Source: Aptenodytes patagonicus (taxonomy: Eukaryota > Chordata > Aves > Sphenisciformes > Spheniscidae). Taken from it: a DNA stretch of 64,000 nucleotides. Below are positions 44,388 through 57,278 of the stretch, in pieces; position 1 is the first letter of the stretch, and each line of letters starts with the position of its first letter. The notes beneath the pieces were generated by a model. That model was not told the origin of the DNA. It searched no databases and worked only from the letters and a program-made list of their open reading frames with translations. The translations under genes were made by a program, and so were the position numbers. The stretch spans positions 14,077,464 to 14,141,463 of the forward strand of contig NC_134958.1 in NCBI RefSeq assembly GCF_965638725.1, in the 5' to 3' direction.

Positions 44388-44418
44388 CTCTCTAACTATT
44401 TGCGCAATAGTTAGAGAG
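44388..44418. repeat. Perfect inverted repeat, 13-bp arms
   Basis: CTCTCTAACTATT and AATAGTTAGAGAG pair perfectly around a 5-nt TGCGC loop. The stem is too short for a typical microRNA precursor. It could be the remnant of a small palindromic transposon or a cruciform-prone site. Confidence 0.85.
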
Positions 44419-46201
44419 TTCTGGTCTCTATAGATGCTCAGGTCACTCTAATTTTTGCCGTTCTGGGATGTAGTGAATAGTGCTAGTTGTTTGCTGTGAA
44501 TCAGCAGGAGTTAACATAAAACACTGTCATCAGAGGGTTGAACTGGGATGTTAAAATATTGTACTGCCAGTTTAAAACTGGAAATACTGTCTTTTTCTGA
44601 AATCTGTGCTGCAAAACCAGGTATTTATAATAACGTAAAAATAGGTAAAACTAGTGCAGTTTGTATTTAGATTAGCACTTTAGGAACTGCTGCTGCAAAA
44701 TGTGCTCTTTCTTGCTTTAACAATAAAAGGCCTTCTAGGAAATCTACACAAAAATATTTCAGGTCAGGAGGTAATATTTAATTGACTTATCTCCTCTTCT
44801 TCCCTGCTTCCTCCGTCAATGAGTTGCACGTTTCATGGTTCCGAATAGATGGTGTGGAGAGGAGAGAGAAGGTCAGTGCTCGTTGTGTAACTGGATTCTT
44901 TGGGAACCTTCCTGTGCAGTATTTTCTGTTCAGTTTAAGTATCTGTAACTTGTGTCTTTGCTGTGGAGAATATCTTCTGTGTGGGTTTTAAGTTTCTGCC
45001 CCAGTGTCTTAAGACAACACTTTCTGCCATTGGAAAACGTGTGGTTTTGGGGAAAAAAAAAAGCATCAGTTTAATCATAGACACCTCATTGGCTACCAGT
45101 CACACTTGGAAGGTCGAGGGTGCTGATCTGGAGTTAAGCATAGGAGCGTCCTTGGAATTGGGTTCATCTTCAGAATGACTGTGAAAGGGTTTTGGGTTGG
45201 CTTGGGTTTTCTTGCTTGCAAACAGAATTTTTGCATATGCTGATCGTTTTGGAGATACTTCGTAATGAAGGAATTCTGAATTATATTGGACTTACTTAAA
45301 TTTTAGGCTGTTCTTAAAGCTTCTTGAAGTTTGCTTTGCTTCTCCCCAAAATAACTAACTTGACTGCATCCTTCCTGTTTGTTCCTTCTTTGAAATATTC
45401 CTTGCTATTAAGCTTGTGGTAGCAATGCTGCCTACCTTTGTGGGGGAGAGGAGGCACTGGGCTTGTTGATGTTTCACAGCAGTTTATTTAAAATAGAAAA
45501 ATCGACTCCTACTTCTGCAGAACAGAACTTGGGCTGGAAAAAACAGGTAAACCACAAAACTGAGCTTCTTTTAGCAGTAGGAATGGATGCGTAAAGTGGT
45601 GATGATTTAACCTATTTTGGAAAAGAAGAGAATATTTTCCTGCCGGTTCTGACTTGCTGTCCCAATGCATTATACGTGTGTGTTTGTATGAATACATATT
45701 CATACATTATTTATTGACGCGGGAGAGGTTGGTAGTTTACTGTCCATTAGATTCAGTCTCAGAGTAGTGATCAAAGACCACACATCTACCGCAAATCATT
45801 CCCTTTTACCTGAAGCGCCGGGGGAGATGGAGGGAGTTGTGGCCTCTTTCTGCAGGAAAACAACTGAATAAGAGAACTGCCTTTATCCTGCGTGTTTCAT
45901 GTTAATAGCTGTTTTTTCATAAATGGAATTCTATAAGAAGTAGTAGGTAAATCTTGGGATTCTGAGGGTTTACATTACACAGCTTCTGTGAAAACGTCCC
46001 TGTCTTCCAAGGATATTGAATGCATCTTTGCTGATTTAAATGTGGCTACTCAAAGTATTCTGTGTAAGCATCGGGGTCTAATTTAACTCTTCTGCCCTAC
46101 CAACAGGGAGCTAGGAAGACTTGGTCTGCAGCAGCTCTGGGCCGATGCCTGCCTGGGTTTCAGCAGGAATACCGGTTATGTAGATATAGCTGCCGACACC
46201 T

Positions 46202-46228
46202 CAATTCCCCGCTGGGACCGGGGAATTG
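46202..46228. repeat. Perfect inverted repeat, 10-bp arms
   Basis: CAATTCCCCG and CGGGGAATTG pair around the 7-nt spacer CTGGGAC. Each arm carries a GGGGAATT word close to the kappa-B half-site consensus. Function is unknown. Confidence 0.75.
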
Positions 46229-49200
46229 CTTGCAGGCTTCGGGCAGTGACTGTCGTACAGGCACGTGGTAAAAATTTGCAATCCAGAAGTGAAATTGTGT
46301 TCTTCCTGAAGTCTGTAGCAAAACTCCTGTAGGTTAATTTGTGTAAAATAAGATGCAAGAAGAGAGCAGAAGAAAAAAATTTCAGTTGGGGAGGTGGTGC
46401 AGAGAAAAGTCAGGAAGCAAAGATGTTTAGCTGAAGTTGTGCACATCTGCAGTCTGTGGTGGTAAAATTGGTCTGTTCCTTTAACCATGTTTCCACCAGA
46501 ATTCCACAGCGTTTTGATTAACTTGCATGACAAGTTGCAAGCCAATAAAAAGTCTAAAATAAATGCAGCTGAAGAGTCAAAGGTTAAAAAATGTGTGCTG
46601 ATTTCCTTGAGGTTTTGTTCTGTGGTATGGCTTTTCTTAAAACAAACTGCCTGCTTGCCTGGGAAAAAGGGTAGAGCATCGCTGAGCGCGATCCTGCTCC
46701 CAGTGAAATGGTATTTTTGGCTGAAGGAGGCAGTAATTTTCTCCCCCACTAGTCACTTTTTAGAAGTATTTGGTATTTTAAAAAGCAGAGGAGGTTCAGC
46801 GCCAGGTTACCCATCCTGCAGTGCCGGGTGATAATAGTGTGATAGGTGCAAGGATTTGGATGGGCACAAACGTAATCCAAAAGCGTTACGTGCAAGTATG
46901 TCTGACAGCCAGGTCGTGAGCTCAGCTAATCTGGGATGTTCAGAAGCATTTAGGGAGGAGAGTTAGTTAGGAGAATTTATTGACAGCAGCTGCTTGTATG
47001 CTGAAATAGTTTAAAGACCACATCGTTGGTGTAGGGGCACCACAGCACCCTTGAGCACGAGAGTCTTTACTCGATGGCTGCATGATGTTTAGTCTGTCCT
47101 CCTGACACTGAAGGTATTAAACCCCACAATCCCAGCTGAACAGCAGCTCCAAAAGCCACATCCCACATTTTTTTAATGCAGAAATCCAACTGGGAGTATT
47201 GCTGGAGGGCCTGCAGCTAAAGTTAATCCAATCAAACTAAGAGCCCGTAGGGGAAATAGAAACCATCGTGTAGCTGCAGACCAAAATCAGTCTGTGCTTG
47301 TTAGGATCGAGGTTATTCCACTGCCAGTTATTTCCCTTGAAACGCATGAAGTATCTGTTGTCCGTGTCTTTTGTTTAATGGTATTGCTAGACACGACGGT
47401 TGACGCTAGGGTTTTTTGCATGAGACTGATCCCAAGAAGAAAAGCAGAAGGATTATGTTGTCAAGAGCAGTAAGTTCGGGTTGCAGCTTTCTATTCTGTG
47501 GGTGGCTCAGCATTTAGAGGTTGAAGAAATTTGAGTGCCACTTCTTAAAGAATAGTGAGTATTCTGTTATAAGACTGTAGTTTGGTGTATTGCAACAGGA
47601 AGAACAACTAACATCTAGCTTGAGAAGTGGAGCCAAAGAAGATCGTTAGAGACTCCCTCTGGATTAACATTGACTGTAAATGCGCATTTGGAGCTGAGCA
47701 TTGTCTCTTCGTAAATTCTTTTCTTTCCTGAGTATAAGAAACTGCAGTCAAGACATCTTCAGTCCCCTAATTATTGAGGTGGAAGCGGGGAGGAGTCTTA
47801 GTTACAAAGGCTGATGGAGAACAGAGTTTCATAAGGAAGAACTGTTGTGTATAGTCGGGATGTTTGTGTAAGTTTATAATTTCTGGGGTTTAAGAACTAG
47901 TTTTATTGCTATGACTTAAGTGGCCCAGCACTCATTGCAGTTACTGCATAGAGAGCGAGGTGTGATGGGAAGGACTGTGCAAACTTCATTGAGAAACTAC
48001 TAATCTTTCATAGCAAGCCGAGGACTTTGCATGTAGGCAAAGAGCTGCCTCCTGCACATGGACGTTATCAAAAGCCTTTTCTATCCAAATGGAAATTACG
48101 CAAGCCTCATCTTCTGAATCTATTGTGAATCCAAGGAGTTTGGAGTGATTTCATCTATTTTTCTAGCCTGTGAGAAGCAATTCAGTGCAGCTGTCCCTCC
48201 AGCTCCCTCCGAGGGATCGAGGTCCGGTGCGTGGGAGGGCGTGTGGCTTCCTGCCCTGGGAACCCCCCCAGGAAGGCTGTTGGTGCGCTGCTGTGTGGCG
48301 TTGCTTTCTGCACAGAGAAGAAACCATCAGTCCCTCCTTTGCAAGGGTCTCCAGGACCCCCTGAGGGCAGCCACTCGGGAGAGCAAAATCCAAACCCTCC
48401 TCATCCCAGCAGAAGTGGAGTGGTCCCTCTCCTAATTACGAGAAGGTGGCAGGAGGCAGCAAAATCAGACTCCGTCGTGCTCCCACAGAAGAGAGAAATA
48501 GGTACGTGGCATCTATGAGCTAGCAGGGCAAGTCAGAAGAGGCTTGATGTCCAGAGACGGACCAGTAGATAATATTTGACACTTTGGAAGCTGCTTGCTC
48601 ACTTCCATCTCTTATGTTCCAGGATATCCAGATGAAGTCAAACTTTTTTTTCTTTTTTCTTGAAAGGCTGAGGCTCTTTTCTTTTTCAGGATTGAATTAA
48701 CTGTGACTTGAGGTTGAGCTAGAGAAGGGAAACTTGCTTTGTAAGAGAGTTTGAGAGTTTAATCGATCGTTAGGACTTTTTTGTTAGCTGAAGTTAACCT
48801 AAATTTGAAAACACAAACTGGAAAGATACAGCCACCAGAATGTACACAGACCTCTTTTTGCCACAGTACAAAAAGCAACTTTACAAGCCTCCACTTTAAG
48901 CTGTTAGACAAACTGAATAGAGCCATTATTGTAACATCTATCCTCCATTAACTGTTTCTAAATGTTGTAAAGCACAGTGAAATAATTTTTTTTTCTTATT
49001 TCAATACCATTATTACCTCTTTACTGGTGAATGACATGAAAAAAGGAGTTTCTGTAGGGGCGGCATGGACACACTTCTGCAAGGCTGCCTCTCCTAAGGA
49101 CAAACCACTTAAACTTGCTGAAGTCCCATTAGACTGGGATGAAATTAAATCAGCTGCTCCAGGAAATGACATAAATATTCCATAAAAAACCCCCCTCCAA

Positions 49201-52200
49201 CAAACAACTTTGATTGTAACAACTGGTTTTGATATGCAAGCACTGGAGCAGAGGGGGGGTGTGTGTGTGTAGAGATTGGAATGGATGAGACCTGGCCTTG
49301 AGGAGGGCGCCAGGGAACGTGCCTTCACAAATCGGTGGTGTGGATGTATCCCTGCTGCTGCTCTCTGAATCGTCCGTGTCCTCCTGGGGTGGTACCCGAA
49401 GCGGGTCAGTGTTCTGGCTGCATCTGCAAAAATGCTGAGCAGAGCAGAAGGGTTACTTCATGTCTTGCAACTTGTAAACCGTTTCCACATGTCTACTCAT
49501 CCTGTTGTGCCTTTTTTTTTTTTATGACAGCTGGCTGGAATTTAATTTGCAATGCAGTATAACCTCTAGGTACTTTAAAAAAAACAAACAAAAAAACCCA
49601 AAGCCATCCCATTTAGTGGGACAAATTCTGTCTTCTCATTGTGCAGTTGGTTAGTCCTGTCTGAATAACTTGAATTTGTTGAATTTTTCTTTTCCAGACC
49701 ACTCTCTTAGTTTATTAAGCATCCTGTTTTCCACTGTACTTGCAATGCTGTCCTAGCTTTGCACATTTACTGGCTGATGGAGACAATAACCACTGTTAAT
49801 AGAAAACATTGAACAGAAACAGGAAAGTCCCGCAGACCACGCTCCGTGCCCTTCCACTTGATGCTTTAGCTGGTGCTCCCCTGGTAGCTGGTGGTCTCCA
49901 GGAGCGGTTGCTTCCCTGGGCCCTTCTGCACCCACCGGCTGGAGCAGCCACTCGTGCACAGCGTCTGTCCTTGCCTTGCCTGTGAAAATGCTGCGTGTTA
50001 ATCTGATGCAACTCAGTGTTGCTGCTCTTGGTCAAATAACACACACCACTGGGACTTGTTCCTGGTGAGATGGGGTTGCTTCTTAGGCTTGTTTGTGTTT
50101 GATTTAAAAAGTGTAGGTTAAAATAATGGATAAAATACTCCTGTCTACAAATACTAGAAGAACTGAGATTCTGACACTAAAAATACTGGGGTAGAATGCT
50201 TGTAAAATGTGAATTTATTTTTCAAGCAGGGATAGGCATAAAAAAGTCACAAAAATGAAGAATTTGGCAGTACAGTAGAATTTTTATGTCTGGTATTTCC
50301 TGCTGTCTTTAAGAATGAAGTCTGTTGTTTGCTCCAACTGGCAAAACTATTTAAACTTAGACGTGGCCTTCCCAAACAGAGCTGGAGAATAGATAGGCAC
50401 ATGGTATCCCCCAGCCGGGTCCCTGCGTTTGATCTCTGATCCTGCATTGTGGCTGTGGTCCCCCTGAATAAGAAGTCTGAAGATTTTACAATTCTGTTTC
50501 TTACAAAGAAAAGCTGTCTTGACTGATCAACTTCAAATTATATTTTGTTTGCTAGAATTTTAAAGCTACAAATCCTGCCAAGCCTGTGTTAGGTTCTGTT
50601 TCGGACATACAAGTCTATAATAATTGTAGGTATGCATCCCAGTTTTGTTGGAAGTGAAGAACCGAAGGAATCTCGAAAATCAGCAGAACACAGGAGCCAT
50701 GGACAAAAATATTCCATCTCTCCCCGTGCAACAGTTCTTTGCACTTTGCTGACCTGTGTCTCCTCCTGAAGAGAGAAATCTTCTCTGAAAACGCTTTATC
50801 TCTTCTCAGCAGTCGTTATGACATTTCCTTTCACTGGTAATTTTTTTTTTTTGTCTATTGGGTGTTTAATAGTAATCATCTCCTGTACTTAAAAATAAAT
50901 AATTCACTGTCATAGCTATACAGAATAATTCACGGCCAAAGCAGTTTACTGTCAGGTAGCTTTCAGCATGTTTTTACATCACTTCTAATTTTATTCTGCT
51001 CTCCTTTTTCATCAACTCTTCTAAGGAGCTGAAAAGTAGGATGATAAAAGGTAAAATAAAAGGATATCTCTATCTTATGCCTTATTACATGCCTATATGC
51101 ATTCATGGGCTGTATTCTAAAAAACGGAATTCAAGTTACTGTTGTGCCTTATGTAAAAGCTAGCTCAGCCTTTGTGGTGAACTTCAATAAAACCAGGATT
51201 TGTATGTTATCTTGGTCTCCCCAGTACCCAGCACTGCTGCCTCCGAGTAATCTCTGGCGTGCTGAATATGAAAAAATCTAGAACCAGAAGGTTTCCAAAC
51301 ACATTTGTCAGGGTTAATGCCAGAGTCTAAACATAAACTCTGCTGGGACAGACTGTTATTTGGAGAATGAAGTGCCAGACAGAGCTTGATTTGAAGGATT
51401 AGGAGAAGGAAACAGCACCTCTCCCCAGAAATAGATGTTTCGTGGATCAGAGACCCTGCTGCTGGGTGTTTGCTCTTCTGCCTCGACCCTGTTCCCCGTT
51501 ATCTACAGCTTGGTCCCTGGCTACCTGGTGCGTATATTTTCATGTACGGATCCTTAGAAAGCGGTAGTTCAGAAGCGGGGCCGTGCACAGGCACTGCTTT
51601 ATTTCAGCATCAGATGTTCCTGGTGCCTGTCCGCGTGGGCTTACGCAGCCAGGATGTGTCTAAGCCAGGCTGTGGAACCCGGAGGTGGCCGTCACTGAGG
51701 TCTCTGCCCTCCCTATTCGTTGTTCAAACCAGCATGTATGGAAAACTTTATGCTTTATGTTGCCGCTTAGCTTGTGTTTACCAATACTGAGGTTCAGCCA
51801 CTACTAATACATTACATGATGTACTTTGAGGAAAAGTATTTTCAGTGTTTTCTTCTAAGTGAACACTATGAGAAAATACCCATGAAAGCAATTATAATCA
51901 AAGCTTCAAAACTTCCTGGCAAAATCCCTTTAATAAAGTTTTTAAGTGACGTTGCTTATTGTTGCCCAGGTCATTCTCTTTAGAAATATTTAGTTGAAGC
52001 CGCAAAATTTCTTTGAAACCTTTAATTCTGCAGTTGAGTAACTACCATCAGTAACTCCTTCCCAGAGAACCATCTGTACAGAGTGCCAGGGTTTGCTAAG
52101 CTAGAAAAATGAGGCATTTTTAGCCAGTTCCTCTAACTTAAAACAGTTTTTATTTATTTCTCTGCTGTAAGCAATGTTACTTCCTTAACCTCTGCTTTTT

Positions 52201-55200
52201 GCATAGTGAAAGAAAAAGCCAATGAAACTGTACCTTCAGAAAAATGTAAGAGTACAGTTGTGAATGGTTTATGCCAGTAAGAAACTGTAAACATCAGTGA
52301 ACCAAAACTTGGGGGGTTTGGGGCTTTCCAGAGACTTGAGCTTTCAGGGGAGCACTTAGAAGCAGAGCATGAGGGAACTGCTAATGCATTTACTGCTGTG
52401 ACAGTGGCTCTTGCGGTGCTGTCACGTGTATCTATCGCTTCCTGGAAGATAAGTCATGATTAACTGCAGAAATTACATGAAGCTGGCTAGTGATTGCCAA
52501 ACAAAAACATGCTCTTGTGAAGATGATGTACCATATCTTCAAAGTTCATCTGCTTGATAGAAACTGTGTGTGATTTTTAGGGCGAGGTGTGCGTACTCTC
52601 CAAAGTCTCATGCCTGCGCCTTTTAAATGGTGGCAGTGTTCAGACTAGGAGGGTTCTTCTATTTTTATTTGAAGGCTGCATGCGAGCAGGCACGCCAAAT
52701 ACTTGCCAGCTGTCCAAGTTGTAATTTGGAGCACACTTTGTATTGAATTCTTGTCGGCGTTGTAATGAGTTGGCAGCAGAAGTGCCTGCATCTCTGTCCG
52801 CGAAACCCTGTCAGGAAAGAAAACACCGCTTCATCTTTCCCACTAAAATGCACGTTGCGTATCAGGCTGCTTAATGGCAGGAAGAAAACTATGATGTTCC
52901 AAATAATCAGGATTTCTTAGTGGAAACTCCTAGAGGGAACCTGGTAGGGAAGAAATGAAAAGCACAAAGCGAACTTGGGGCTTTCTGGGCAGCGAGAAGA
53001 GTCAACAGGTCTAACGCTGTCAGGGTCACTGAGCTGTGCTGCCTTTGTTGGCACCGGGGTAAAAGATTTTCCTTTTCTGTTCATGTAAAAGGTCTCCCAG
53101 AGCATATGCTAAGAGCAAAACAGATAAACACATTTTTTCAGAATGAAGGAAGCTCATGCTGCTTTGGCTGCTCAATACTTACAGCCATTATTTCCCAATT
53201 CATGAGGAAAGCAAAGGAGACAGAGAGCTCAACTGCGAGCTGGCTCGGTGTCATGCCTGGGTGACGGTGTCATGTCATTTGGTGAAAGAATTTAGTTGCA
53301 GAATGTAGTTGCTAATGTGCACATAACTGCAGGAGACAACTTTCAAGCATTTCTGATAAGCCAGTAAAATGTAAAGTGATAGTGAAAAATCTCATTTTGA
53401 TCCTAGGTTACGTGTTCACTTTCCATTAATTTCCAGGGAAAACACATCCACTTGTGAAATCGGCAGAAGCGATGCTCTGCACCAGCAGCCAAGCAGCTCC
53501 TCGGGTCTGGCAGAGAGGGGTTTTTTTGATGTTGCCCTCTCTTTTCAAAAATGAGGGAAACCAAGCTTCAGGCTTTGCGTTTTAGTTCATCCAATGTATG
53601 TTTTCAACAGAGACAGGCAAGCAGTAAGAGACCCAGATGACTTCCCGCAACTGGATCGGGGTAGCCATGTGTGACATGCAAAACTTGTCCTGAAGCAGGC
53701 AATAATATCAGGCTGGGTAAAAGGAGACATGGCTTTTTTGTTTTGTTAAAGCTGCTTTGTTAAGCACAGGGTTGATGCTGTTATTTAAATTCTGTTGCTA
53801 TAAGCCATAGACATGCTAAGGTACATAACCTCATGATGCATGGCTAGATGCTTTGTCCCGCGTTGTTGTGGTCTGTGCACCTCAAACACTGCCTTTTTTT
53901 GTATGATTTATAAATCCTGTATCTGTGGCTTGAAAAGCAGGGTTTTTTTTTCCTCTAAAAGACCCTCCAAACTTTACTCCAGGTGTGTAAGGTTGATAGC
54001 TGTTCACTATGCCATGAAAAGGGAAGCAGGAGGGGAAAACTCTGCTTTTTTTTGTCTTGCCAACCTTAAAGAAGTACGTGCATAATGTTGAGCTGCAGAA
54101 AGGGATTTCCAAAGTGGATATGTTCTGACTTGTTACGGCTAAATAGACCATGAGTTATGAGGCTTATCTCCTCTCTAGTGGCATGATCAAAATTTAAATT
54201 ACTGCCGCTGTACTGGACCAGTCCTTGCATTAAAGGAATTTGGCTTTACGTGCTGGCCTCCAGCAGAAAGCTCAGATCTGAGTAATGAGTTTCCAGACAG
54301 CCGTGTGGCTGGAGTGGCAGAGACTTCAGCTGGGCGCTCCTGTCCCCTCTGTCCCCCATGGCACGTACACTGGGACACCTGCGCCTTCAGTTCCATACCG
54401 GGCTGAACATTATCCATCTACTTAGAAAGCGTGTGCTATGTTACTGTTTAAATGTGTTATCTTTCTTTTCCTTATAATTTGACTATTCCTTGACTGTGGC
54501 TTAAATGTAAAATACCTTCCCACCTTTAAGAAAAAGGTTATAATGATTTAACCAGCTGGCAGGTACCGCAGGCTTTCCGTCAGCAAAGTTGTCTTAGGAT
54601 ATAAATCAGCATATCAATCCATTAGAGATAGTGCTGCCAAAAACATGTGTGTTCTTTATATGTTAGCACATTTTCACAATTATTTTGCGTAACAGAGCTG
54701 GTACGTGGGTGTTTGGGGATATGATGTGTTGTGAGGATCACAGCTGTAATTGTAGCTGTTAAACATTCTGTATCACACTCATTCCAATAAGCAGTTAAAG
54801 TAACTTTTGGACAAAAATAACTTCTGAGCTCAAATGCTTATATTTTGGGAAAGGCAAATAGTTGCAGTGAAAACCATAGTGCTGTTCAGCGAGAGCAGGT
54901 ACGCACGCTTCCATAACACTCGTATGCAAGAGAACTGCTGCCAGAGCAGAGTGGGGATGGGGATTTATATTCATTTACAATTTTGCCGCTCTCCGTCATC
55001 AGTATAAAATGCTTCTCTTTTTTAATAAGTCAGTAACAAATAGGAGCTGACACGATAATGTAATAGTTGCCAGTGCTGATGATTAAATGTGACCTGTATG
55101 GAGACTGTGGGACTGGAGAAGCTGGTAATGGAGATACCATGGAGGCTGTTTTTAAGGACAAAAATGGTGTTAATCAAGGTATTTCACTTAGGTAAAAACA

Positions 55201-57127
55201 TGTGGCTAATTAATGTAAATAATTGGTCAAATTACACTTTTACGAACCTTTCAGATTACTTGTACTCGTTGCAGCTGAGGATTCGAGTAGTTTGAATGCT
55301 TCGTGTGCGAGCTGGCTCACTGTCCTCCCTGGTGCCACTGTGTTACCCTTCTTGGATGGGGGGACTGAAGCATCACCCCTGGGTGCCCAGCTCCCGGGGG
55401 CCCACCAGCTACTGTGGGAGGGGGAGACGGGAGCTTAGGGAGAGTGAGGAGTGAGGAAGGACGTGTGCTCGCTCTTACTTTCTTGATGTGAAGTCTGCTT
55501 TTTCTTCAGGCCTGTGATCAGATGCCTCATTATGAGGAAGTTACTAATGATCCAGAGGAACAAAGCAATCCAATTGCTTGTTCTTGCCAGGCAGGCTGCA
55601 CCGTGGGATGGAGTAGATGATGTGTCTGTGTCCACAAAGTAGCAAATGCTGCCTGCAGTTGCCTTATTTAGATGGTTTTTGCTTCCTCTGAATGATTAAC
55701 CCACAGAGACCTTTCCTGACAGTCCACTCCCTGTTTGGTTTGTTGTTGTGTTTTTACTTTATGAAGACAAATAGTTGGAATGACGTATTTTACATTGTTC
55801 TAGGAAGGCAATAATGTGTTGCTGAGCAGAAAAACTAGCAGCTCTAACGCCTGTGCCTGGCAGTGCCAGCAGAGCACATACCTGTGCCAGCTCCTGTAAG
55901 TTAAACACAGTTGGCAGTTGCAGTTATTTTTCCCCGTAGGTCCCAGGATCTCTGTAAAGCAGAACCGACAGTTCAGTTACTGCTGGAAGTTGCTAAACCT
56001 CACCCGGGTCTCTGGGCTTGTTCGGCGGGAGCTCCTCAGCCCCCGACCCGATCCCCGCAGAAGCCTGAGACAATGGCTGCATATGCTGCCCTGCTTCCCC
56101 TCCCAGCTGGCGTTTCCTCAGCGGTCCGGATAGCCTTCAGAAAGGTATAGCTAATTGAAAAGCAATTTGAGCTGAATGTGGTAGCAGCGGCATCCAGGAG
56201 AGGCCAGTCACGGCCGTAGCTAGTGCTGTCCAGAGTACTGCTACGGAAAGGGACTGGGGTGCTGTAAAACCAGCGATGTGACGGGCTCTCCGTTCCTGCC
56301 TGAAGACAGAGCCCAGCTCCCTGAAAAAAATATTGTGAGGCTCCTCCTGAGACTCTTGTTACAGCCCTTAGTGCTGCTGTCTTGAGACTTGCTTGGGCAT
56401 TGCTTTCTAAGGCTAAACGTAAGGGAGACTGATGAAATGGTTTCATCTTTTGCTTCATTAACCTGTGTAGTAACAATATAGTACTTGATAGCTTGGAAAG
56501 AGGCAGTGTAATGCCTCTGTAAGCAGCAGCTAGATTTTGGAGTTGTTTGTGCCATTAGTGAGGGGTTTAATAGCTTAATCCATCTGGAAAGCAAGTAGAT
56601 TTATTAGGCTGTACAATAAATGGGCTCATAATTACAGCAGCAGCCCCTGCTAACTGGTTTTCCTGATGTGGCATAAAAGTATGATATACAAGTAACTTCA
56701 TCTTCAAAGTTTTGTGGTGATATTCTGTACTAGCTTTACTAGACAAACAAAGGCACCTTGATAGTCTCTTTGGTGCCTGAGAGCCTTTGCAGTGGCTGGG
56801 ACTGGCCAGCTGGTCCAAATGCATACGGGCTGAGCAGTTGTGCAAAGAAATACAGATAAACCATAGTGCAATGCAGGCCAAGGGAACACCCTCCTAGCAT
56901 CTTAGAAAAAAATATTTTTTTCTATCTAGTTTAGACTACAATTACTCTTTGAGCTATACTAGAATTTTTTTAAAATTAATGCGGGCTGATGAATGCTTTT
57001 CAAAGTGTGCAGCATATGCAGGAATTGAGAAGGAAGACCAGTGTTTGCTTTGTAGGACCAACGTAAACAGATCTTGTGTTTTCTATTGACTATGTCGACG
57101 CACCTTCTTAGAGTTGTGAGTCTTATT

Positions 57128-57240
57128 GTGGATTCTCAGAAAAGTCGAGGTTGCAGGGGACGTCTGGAGATCATCTAGCCCCACCTCCTGTCGAAAGCAG
57201 GGCTTAGACTAGGTTATCCAGGGCCTTGTCGAGTCTTGAA
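57128..57240 (-). mobile_element. Diverged CR1 fragment, minus strand
   Basis: Words GAGGTTGCAGGGGACGTCTGG, AGATCATCTAGCCCCACCTCC, AAGCAGGGCTTAGACTAGGTT and GTCGAGTCTTGAA match the reverse complement of the CR1 3' region (compare the usual GAGGTTGGAAGGGACCTCTGG). The copy is short, mutated and lacks a clear ATTCTATG tail, so it is older than the copy in NOX5. Confidence 0.8.
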
Positions 57241-57242
57241 GC

Positions 57243-57278
57243 AACTTGTCCACTTCATTGCAATGAAGTGTGCAAGTT
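57243..57278. repeat. 36-bp near-perfect palindrome beside CR1
   Basis: The core CACTTCATTG/CAATGAAGTG (57251-57270) is a perfect 20-bp palindrome with no spacer. Outside it, one 2-bp mismatch is followed by AACTTG/CAAGTT pairing again. The centre is ATTGCAAT, similar to C/EBP sites. It starts about where CR1 similarity stops. Confidence 0.85.

Larger units (their letters stand above)
35000..50000 (+). other. Long non-coding stretch, probable GLCE 5' intron, middle part
   Basis: No exon is recognised. The stretch includes AT-rich blocks (35.6-36.7 and 42.36-42.62 kb), T24 at 39250-39273, a tandem pair of TTTGAAAATTCTT near 43225-43250, and hairpins at 44388-44418 and 46202-46228. A GC-richer islet lies at 48.2-48.45 kb. 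Confidence 0.5.
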
